Assembly: GCA_001295905.1 (NCBI GenBank)
Contig: LJHT01000058.1
Span: 62,001-126,000 of the forward strand
DNA from: a beta proteobacterium AAP51
Lineage (GTDB): Bacteria > Pseudomonadota > Gammaproteobacteria > Burkholderiales > Burkholderiaceae_C
DNA length: 64,000 bases
Reading direction: 5' to 3'
Position 1 is the stretch's first letter. Each line of letters opens with the position of its first letter. Under the pieces are notes generated by a model. It was given only the letters and a program-made list of their open reading frames with translations, searched no databases and was not told the origin of the DNA. A program made the translations under genes and the position numbers. Of this stretch, positions 58,266-64,000 are shown one piece after another.

Positions 58266-60959
58266 ATGACATCGCCCTTCGGCACACTGCGTGGCCATGC
58301 GGCCCCACCTTTGCAATCGCCCTGCACGACCGTTTGCTGCCGTGGCGGGCGCTTGGCGGCCCCCGGGCGTGGCAGGCTGCCCGTGACGCTCGTGTGCGCC
58401 TGGGCCTTGGCCCTTGCTGCCTGCGGTGGTGGCGGTGGCGCCGCGGACGCGGGCGGCCCGGCCGCTGCCAACGCCGCCACGGCAGCCGGGGCCACGTCTG
58501 CGGGCGCGGCGGCACCGGCCACCGCCAACCCGGCCCCTGTGTCGTCACCGGTGCCGGCCCCCGTGCCATCACCTGTGCCGCCACCCATACCGGCCCCAGG
58601 CCTTGCCGTGGCTGGCAGCGCGGCCGAGCCGGCAGGCGGGGACACCACCGCGCTGGAGTTCAGCTTCGACCTGGCCCAGGCCCGCAGCACCAGCGCCGGC
58701 ATCTACGCCGCCGATGGCCGCCTGCTGCGCACGCTGTGGCGCGGCGAACGCCTGCCGCCGGGCCGCCATGTGCGCCGCTGGGACCTGCAGATGGACGACG
58801 GCAGCCCTGCGCCGGCGGCCGAGGTCACGGTGCGCGTGATGCACCACGACGTGCAGTACCGCTGGCAGGGCGTGGTGGGCAACACCTCGGCGCGGGCAGG
58901 GCAGATGCCTTTCCGTTCGTTCATGCCGCCGGCCAGCCTGGCGGCCGACGGGCGCCAGCTGCACATCGGGCTGGGCTACAACGAAGGCCAATCGGCCGTC
59001 ACCGGGCTGAACACCGAAGACCCGCAGCGCCCGGCCCCTGCCGTGCAGCACCGCGACCCCTTCATCGGCATCGGGCTGGTGGCCAGTGACGGCACCGCCC
59101 TCTACATGGCGCAGACCGGGGGTCTCAGCAAGCAGGGCTTCGTTTTCGCGCGGCGCCTGGCCGACGCGCAGCCCGTGGCTTTCACACAGGGTCAGGCGCT
59201 GTGTCTCAACGTGTGGGCCGGCACGACACGCTGCTACCCCGACCAGCACTACCCCAGCGTGCTGGGCTGGCGCCCCGAGGGCGAGCCCCTGCCCACCGGG
59301 CTGGCCGTGCAGCGCGGCGGCGTCTTGCTGGCGCTGGCCTACGCCAGCGAACAACGCGTGCGCGTGTTCCACAAACACAGCGGTGTGCTGCTGGCGCAGT
59401 GGGCCGCACCGCTGTCGCGCGACGGGCAGAACCAGCTGGCCATGGGTGCCGATGGCGACCTCTGGCTGCTGGGCGAAGGGCGCGTGCTGCGCTACACCGA
59501 CATCGCCGGCACAGCGCGCATCGCAGGCAGCATCGAAGGCCTGGAGCAGCCGCTGGCCCTGGCCACCGACCCCCAGAACGCCGACGCCATCTGGGTGGCC
59601 GAGGGCGGTGCGGCCCAGCAGCTGCGCCGCTTCGGGCGCGGCGGTGTGGTGGAACGTGTGCTGGGGCAGCGCGGCGGCCTGGCCGGCGATGGCCGGGTGA
59701 GCGACGACCGCCTGTGTTTTGCCGGCCCGGGTGGCCGCGAACACACCGCGCTGGCGCTGGACGGCGCCGGCTTGCTGTGGGTGGCCGACACCTGCAACAA
59801 CCGCCTGCAGCGCCTGGCCACCGACGGGCGCGCAGCCGCGCTGGCGGCTTCGGTGGCCTGGCTGCCGGCTTCCTACGTGACGGCGGTGGACAGCGCGCGG
59901 CCGCGGCGTGTCTTCGCCCACTTCATGGAATTCGAGGTGGACGCCGCGCTCACGGCCGAGGGCCAGCTGGGCTGGCGCCTGGTGCGCAACTGGCTGCCCG
60001 GGCTGCCGCCGGCGCTGCGCGACGAGCGCGCGGCCAACCTGCACTGGGGCGGCTTCCAAGCCGTGCACACGCTGGCCAATGGCCGCAGCTACGCGCAGAT
60101 GAACGTGCAAGGCACACCGTGGCTGGTGGAACTGGCGCCCGAAGGCCGCGTGCTGGCGCGCCTGCGCCTGGCCCCCGAGGCTGGCGACACCCGCGCCCGC
60201 AGCCCCGAGGTGATGCAGCCCGGCGGCGACCTGCACCACGCGGTGGATGAAGGCGCACACCAGCTGGTGATGCGCAGGCGCCTAGAGGGCTACGCTGCCG
60301 ATGGCACGCCGCGCTGGGCCGCGCAGGCCACCGTGCTGGCGCGCCTGCCCAAGACCGCGAACACGCCGCACCACCGCATGGGTTCGTTCGCCGGGCTGAT
60401 GGGGCCGCGCTGGCCGGTCACGGCCTCGGGGCTGGTGCTCAGCTTCAACGCTTCGGTCGAGGACCGCGAAGGTTTCCATCTCGGGGCCGTGCCCGTGGAC
60501 GGCGCCGCCTGGTCCTGGCAGGCCAGCCCCAGCGGCGCGATGGATGGCCGCGGCAGCTTCCAGCAAAGGGCCAGTGATGCGCGCATCGAGTACGGCGGCA
60601 ACGTGGTGATGACGGCCGGGCGTGCCGTGGTCTACGGCTACCACGGCGAGTTCTACACCGACCTGAGCAACGGCCGTGTGGGACAGGCCAACCAGTTCAT
60701 GCACTTCCTCGACAACGGGCTCTTCGTGGGCCAGTTCGGACGCCCCAGCACGGTGGACGCCCCCGACGCCGCGCCCGCGCCCGGCCGCAGCGGCAATGCC
60801 TTCAGCCCCTGGCTGGTGCAGAGCGAGGGGCGCACGCTGCTGTACCACAACGACGAATCGTCCTGGGGCGGCGTGCACCGCTGGGAGCTGCAGGGCCTGG
60901 ACGGCATCACCGAGCTGCGTGCCAGCGGCACGCGCGGCAGCCGTCTCACCTTGCGCTGA
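58266..60959 (+). CDS. Large secreted lipoprotein with beta-propeller (NHL-like) repeats
   Basis: From ATG 58266 the product has 897 residues. An Arg-rich leader and hydrophobic core precede a lipobox LAAC (Cys53), followed by a glycine run and an Ala/Pro linker. Next comes a FlgD-like Ig module (GIYAADGRLLRTLWRGERLP to about residue 200). The remainder is dominated by repeats resembling NHL/six-bladed propellers (DGDLWLLGEGRVLRYTD, GAGLLWVADTCNNRLQRLAT). Ligand or activity is unknown. The N-terminus is uncertain: GTG 58383 or a codon at 58164 are alternatives. The exopolysaccharide genes next door suggest a matrix or envelope role. Confidence 0.68.
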   Translation: MTSPFGTLRGHAAPPLQSPCTTVCCRGGRLAAPGRGRLPVTLVCAWALALAACGGGGGAADAGGPAAANAATAAGATSAGAAAPATANPAPVSSPVPAPVPSPVPPPIPAPGLAVAGSAAEPAGGDTTALEFSFDLAQARSTSAGIYAADGRLLRTLWRGERLPPGRHVRRWDLQMDDGSPAPAAEVTVRVMHHDVQYRWQGVVGNTSARAGQMPFRSFMPPASLAADGRQLHIGLGYNEGQSAVTGLNTEDPQRPAPAVQHRDPFIGIGLVASDGTALYMAQTGGLSKQGFVFARRLADAQPVAFTQGQALCLNVWAGTTRCYPDQHYPSVLGWRPEGEPLPTGLAVQRGGVLLALAYASEQRVRVFHKHSGVLLAQWAAPLSRDGQNQLAMGADGDLWLLGEGRVLRYTDIAGTARIAGSIEGLEQPLALATDPQNADAIWVAEGGAAQQLRRFGRGGVVERVLGQRGGLAGDGRVSDDRLCFAGPGGREHTALALDGAGLLWVADTCNNRLQRLATDGRAAALAASVAWLPASYVTAVDSARPRRVFAHFMEFEVDAALTAEGQLGWRLVRNWLPGLPPALRDERAANLHWGGFQAVHTLANGRSYAQMNVQGTPWLVELAPEGRVLARLRLAPEAGDTRARSPEVMQPGGDLHHAVDEGAHQLVMRRRLEGYAADGTPRWAAQATVLARLPKTANTPHHRMGSFAGLMGPRWPVTASGLVLSFNASVEDREGFHLGAVPVDGAAWSWQASPSGAMDGRGSFQQRASDARIEYGGNVVMTAGRAVVYGYHGEFYTDLSNGRVGQANQFMHFLDNGLFVGQFGRPSTVDAPDAAPAPGRSGNAFSPWLVQSEGRTLLYHNDESSWGGVHRWELQGLDGITELRASGTRGSRLTLR

Positions 60960-61006
60960 AGACGCCGCGCTGAAGTCGCTGCGCGCGGCGCGGTGCAGCG
61001 CGGCCC

Positions 61007-62287
61007 TCAGGCTTCGGCTTGTGCGGCCGGCATCTCGGGCAGCAGCGGCGCTTCGCCTGCCAGGGCCTGCAGGTCGGCATGCAGGTCGTCCATCAAGGCC
61101 TGGGCGCCGAGCCGGGTCAGCGCCAGCTGGCGTGCGGCCTGCCCCATCTGCTGGCGTGCGGCCTCGTCGTCACACAGCGCCGTGATGGCCGCGGCGAAGC
61201 CGGCGGCCGACTCCGGCTCGACGCGCAGGCCGCAATGCCGCACCAGGCCGGCGATCTCGCTAGTGGCGTCCACGCCGGCCACCACCGGCCGGCCGCTGGC
61301 CAGCATGCCGCCCAGCTTGGAGGGCAGCACCAGATCGGCGGCGTCGCGCACCTGGGGCAGCAGGTGCACGTCGGCCAGGGCCAGCAGGGCGCCCAGCTCG
61401 TGGGCGGGCCGCAGGTCCAGGAAGCGCAGCTGCGGCAGGCCGGCGCCGGCGGCTTCGAGGGCGGGGCGCACCTCGCCCTCGCCGCACAGCAGCATCACGA
61501 TGTCTTCGCGGTGGCGCAGCTGCTGCGCGGCTTCCACCAGCACGCCCAGGCCCTGCTTGCGGTTCATGGTGCCCGAGAACAGCACCACCTTCTGGCCGGG
61601 CGCGATGCCCAGGCCCAGGCGCAGCGCCTCGGCCGCAGGGCCCTGGCGCACGGGGTCGATGTCGCCCAGGTCCACCCAGTTGGGAAGCAGGCTGCTGTGC
61701 TGCAGCTTCACGCCCTTGCAGGCCAGCTGCCGCAGCATGCGCCGCGAGATGGTGGACACATGGTCGAAGGCGCCCAGCAGCGCGCGTTCGGCCAGCAGGC
61801 TGGCGCGCTGCAGGCGCTGGCCGCGCAGCAGGCCCATCTTGAACGCGGCGTCGAGTTCCAGGTCTTGCACGTGCAGCCAGGCCTTGGCGCCGGCCAGGCG
61901 CGCGGCCAGCCAGGCCAGTGGCGCGCACAGGGTGGAAGGGGCCACCGCAAAGACCACGGCCGGGCGCCAGAAAAGCGCCAGCCACAACAGCACCGGCAAG
62001 CAGCACAGCGCGAAGCTGGCCTGGTGCAGCAGGCGGCGCAGACCCGTGGGCCGGCCCGGCACCCACAGGGGGCAGCGGTAGACCGTGAGACCGGGCTGGC
62101 TGCGGTCGACGCTGTAGCGGCCGCTGGAGTGGCCGGCGCCCACGCGCCAGGCCGGGTAGTGCGGTGGCGCGCACACCACCGCCACTTCATGCCCGCGTGC
62201 CACCAGGCCGGCGGCCATCTCGCCCGAGTACTTGCCGATGCCCGTCAGCTCGGGGCTGAAGTTCAGGCTGAGCAAGAGGAGTTTCAT
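61007..62287 (-). CDS. WcaI-like GT4 glycosyltransferase
   Basis: The 426-residue product is a GT-B fold glycosyltransferase of family 4. It has the N-terminal LLLLSLNFSPELTGIGKYSG typical of WcaI proteins, a central LHVQDLELDAAFKMG, and the C-terminal nucleotide-sugar site (LFSGTMNRKQGLGVLVEAAQ, LPSKLGGMLASGRPVVAG). It should add a sugar to a lipid-linked exopolysaccharide repeat on the cytoplasmic face; donor and acceptor are unknown. It is in the same orientation as the chain-length genes, 174 bases downstream of them, and converges with the lipoprotein gene. Confidence 0.88.
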   Translation of the reverse strand: MKLLLLSLNFSPELTGIGKYSGEMAAGLVARGHEVAVVCAPPHYPAWRVGAGHSSGRYSVDRSQPGLTVYRCPLWVPGRPTGLRRLLHQASFALCCLPVLLWLALFWRPAVVFAVAPSTLCAPLAWLAARLAGAKAWLHVQDLELDAAFKMGLLRGQRLQRASLLAERALLGAFDHVSTISRRMLRQLACKGVKLQHSSLLPNWVDLGDIDPVRQGPAAEALRLGLGIAPGQKVVLFSGTMNRKQGLGVLVEAAQQLRHREDIVMLLCGEGEVRPALEAAGAGLPQLRFLDLRPAHELGALLALADVHLLPQVRDAADLVLPSKLGGMLASGRPVVAGVDATSEIAGLVRHCGLRVEPESAAGFAAAITALCDDEAARQQMGQAARQLALTRLGAQALMDDLHADLQALAGEAPLLPEMPAAQAEA

Positions 62288-62461
62288 GACGCGAGCCTCG
62301 GCGAGAAGGAAGATTTGGACAGCGTCAAGGTTGACGCCGCGCCGTGACCTCGCCGTGTCCCTGCGGGGCTGCTGCTCTAGTCCGTTCAGGCTGTGTCGCG
62401 ACGCCTCGGTGCGCGAGTGGGGCGCTGGCCCCGGGGCCCGGTCTGTGGACCCTGGGGCGTT

Positions 62462-63331
62462 TCAGCCCGGCCCGTTGCCGCGCCGCCGCCACCACCTGCC
62501 GCGCCCGGGTTCGCGCGCCTGCGGCTGCTTGCGCGCCAGCACCGAACCCACCAGGTTGTAGGGCGCCAGCAGCTGGTTGGCAGCTTCCACGTCGGCCACC
62601 GAGGTGCCGTGCTCTTCCGCCACCAGCAGGTGGGTGTCGGCCAAGGGCAGCAGTGAGAGGGCGTCGGCCGTGTCCAGCAGGGGCGGCAGGTCGATGATGA
62701 CGATGCGGTCGGCGTAGCGCTGCTTCAGTTCCTGGCTCAGGCGTTGCATGGCGCGCGTGGCCAGCAGTTCGGCCGTGCCGTGCCCGCTGACCTGCCCGCC
62801 CGGCAGGAACACGAAACGTGGCAGGCCCGGGTTCAGCAGCAGTTCGTCCAGCGGCAGACCCTGGCTCAGGTGTTCACCCAGGCCCGGCGCACCGCTCAGG
62901 CCCATGGTGGCCTGCAGGCCCTGGCCGGTGAGGTCGGCATCCACCAGCAGCACGGTGCGGTCGAGTTCGGCCGCCACGGCCAGCGCCAGGTTCAAGGCGG
63001 TGAGGCTCTTGCCGGGCAGGGCGCGGGGGCTGGTCACGGCCAGCAGCGTGTGGCCGTCGGCCTGCAGGCGCTGCAGCAGCTGGCTGCGCAGGCGCTTGAA
63101 GGTTTCGGCCAGGTCCGAGCGGTCGGGGCGCACCACGCCCGGCGTGCGTTGCAGGCGCTCCAGCAGCCCGGGCACCACGCGGGTGGCGGTGTAGGCGATG
63201 GCCAGCGGGCCCGCGCGCTGGCTGTCTTTCAAGGCCTGTGCGTCCTCGGCCCTCTCGGCGATTTCGGCGGTTTCAGCGGTCTCAGCAGCCACCGGCAGGG
63301 GGCTGCGCAGGGGTTTCAAGCTCGGCGGCAT
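62462..63331 (-). CDS. Exopolysaccharide tyrosine-kinase-like ATPase (CpsD/BY-kinase family, altered P-loop)
   Basis: The 289-residue product resembles the tyrosine autokinases of PEP-CTERM/exosortase loci: DLAETFKRLRSQLLQRL, DRTVLLVDADLTGQGLQATM (Walker A'), RIVIIDLPPLLDTADAL (Walker B). The P-loop reads SPRALPGKS, where the family usually has ALPGEGKS, so GKS is kept but the loop is altered. The C-terminus is Arg/Gly-rich and has no tyrosine cluster, so classical tail autophosphorylation looks impossible. It lies three bases after the chain-length gene, its usual partner in controlling polymer length. Confidence 0.82.
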   Translation of the reverse strand: MPPSLKPLRSPLPVAAETAETAEIAERAEDAQALKDSQRAGPLAIAYTATRVVPGLLERLQRTPGVVRPDRSDLAETFKRLRSQLLQRLQADGHTLLAVTSPRALPGKSLTALNLALAVAAELDRTVLLVDADLTGQGLQATMGLSGAPGLGEHLSQGLPLDELLLNPGLPRFVFLPGGQVSGHGTAELLATRAMQRLSQELKQRYADRIVIIDLPPLLDTADALSLLPLADTHLLVAEEHGTSVADVEAANQLLAPYNLVGSVLARKQPQAREPGRGRWWRRRGNGPG

Positions 63332-63334
63332 GCT

Positions 63335-64000
63335 TCAGCCCCCCAGCCGCCGCAGCAGCCCGAAACCCGCCACGTCCAGCGGCATCACCAGCAGGTGAAA
63401 ACTGGTGGCGGCCGCGCCCAGCAGCAGCGCTGCTGCCAGCACCGACAGCAGCCACACCCGCGCCCGCCTTTGTGCCGAGACCGGCAGCGGCTGCGCCGGC
63501 AGCACGGCCAGCACCGGCACCTGCAGCACGCGCACGAGGTCGCGCGGACCGCTGATGCTGCGGTTCAGCGCTTCGCGCAGCGCCACGGCCAGCACCGCGC
63601 CGGCCAGGGCCAGCAGTACGCCAAAGGCCATGATCAGCTGCCGGTTGGGGCGGTGCGGGCGCTCGGGAAAGATGGGCGGCTCGATGACGGTGAAGCGCTC
63701 GGCCTTGCGGCTGCGCTCCAGCTGCTCGGCCACCTGCGCCTGCATGCTCTTGTCGCGCAGGTCGCGGAAGCGGGCGCGTGAGGATTCCAGGTCGCGCACC
63801 AGCTCCAGGTACTGGCGCTCCACGTCGGGTGTTTGCGAGACGCGCTGGCTCATCTCGCCGATGCGGCGCTGCAGTTCGCGGCGTTCGGCGCGCAGCATCT
63901 CCAGCTGCGCTGCCGTGGTTTCCACCTGGGTGCGCAGCGCGATGTACACGGGGTTGTCGGGCCGGGCCACAGCGCGGGGCGTGCCCGGGTTGGCGGTGTC
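63335..64000 (-). CDS. Wzz-type polysaccharide chain-length determinant (5' part beyond the window)
   Basis: The frame is open to the window edge, so only the C-terminal 221 residues are seen. They show a long coiled coil (QLEMLRAERRELQRRIGEMS, VERQYLELVRDLESSRARFR), the motif IEPPIFPERPHRPNRQ, and a transmembrane segment LIMAFGVLLALAGAVLAVAL. This is the classic Wzz end, most similar to the chain-length proteins of exosortase-linked exopolysaccharide loci. A further hydrophobic segment (about 40 residues from the end) is present near the C-terminus. It should regulate polymer length together with the ATPase encoded just after it. Confidence 0.87.
   Translation of the reverse strand, partial: DTANPGTPRAVARPDNPVYIALRTQVETTAAQLEMLRAERRELQRRIGEMSQRVSQTPDVERQYLELVRDLESSRARFRDLRDKSMQAQVAEQLERSRKAERFTVIEPPIFPERPHRPNRQLIMAFGVLLALAGAVLAVALREALNRSISGPRDLVRVLQVPVLAVLPAQPLPVSAQRRARVWLLSVLAAALLLGAAATSFHLLVMPLDVAGFGLLRRLGG

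Overview
The window reads as one contiguous, very GC-rich chromosome segment of a motile betaproteobacterium of the order Burkholderiales. The best fit is the Rubrivivax/Leptothrix/Ideonella-type lineage (Sphaerotilaceae or a close Comamonadaceae relative). Reasons: FlhDC controls the flagellum, the block order motAB-cheYZ / flhBAFG-fliA / flgNMA-flgBCDEFGHIJKL is typical of that group, intergenic repeats of a type I associate with it are present, and PEP-CTERM/VPLPA-CTERM sorting proteins and EpsA-type LuxR regulators occur together with exopolysaccharide genes. This placement is by protein resemblance only; no search was run.

Layout. (1) 1-16 kb: end of flhD, flhC, a membrane-anchored methyltransferase, motA, motB, cheY, cheZ, a membrane chemoreceptor, a YgiD-type dioxygenase on the opposite strand, flhB-flhA-flhF-flhG-fliA, and a soluble chemoreceptor. 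(2) 16-29.3 kb: an unrecognised secreted protein, flgN-flgM-flgA on the minus strand, then flgB through flgL on the plus strand (rod, hook, hook-filament junction, L and P rings, muramidase). (3) 29.3-41.6 kb: a signalling block with an EAL-HDOD protein, a soluble multi-PAS HisKA_2 kinase with an ANTAR response regulator, a membrane histidine kinase divergent from an Hpt protein and a REC-PAS-GGDEF-EAL regulator, a diguanylate cyclase and an unknown protein. (4) 41.7-46.6 kb: a PEP-CTERM protein, an orphan periplasmic binding protein, the 3' half of a class II tRNA (probable old attachment site), two paralogous VPLPA-type CTERM proteins and a PhoB-type regulator. (5) 46.9-57.2 kb: a tightly overlapping operon for an atypical type II secretion apparatus, whose last gene is an EpsA-like LuxR regulator. 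(6) 57.2-64 kb: a second EpsA-like regulator, a large secreted beta-propeller-like lipoprotein, and a minus-strand exopolysaccharide operon (chain-length protein running off the window, tyrosine-kinase-like ATPase, WcaI-like glycosyltransferase).

How it works together. FlhDC (class I) should drive the flh and flg operons (class II); FliA (sigma-28) and its antagonist FlgM then control class III genes. Three sigma-28 promoters can be read directly: before motA, before cheY and before flgM. In the first two the stop codon of the upstream gene lies inside the -10 box. The middle block is devoted to cyclic-di-GMP and phosphorelay signalling, which fits switching between swimming and matrix production; the right end is matrix and surface-protein machinery.

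Most worth a second look: a FlhG that keeps the FlhF-activating motif but has lost its ATPase P-loop; the atypical secretin operon translationally coupled to an EpsA regulator; a 22-bp element shared by the promoters of the phoB operon and of a VPLPA-CTERM gene; a 19-residue insertion between inhibitory site and active site of a GGDEF domain; the tRNA remnant; and a six-copy GGGGCC tract.
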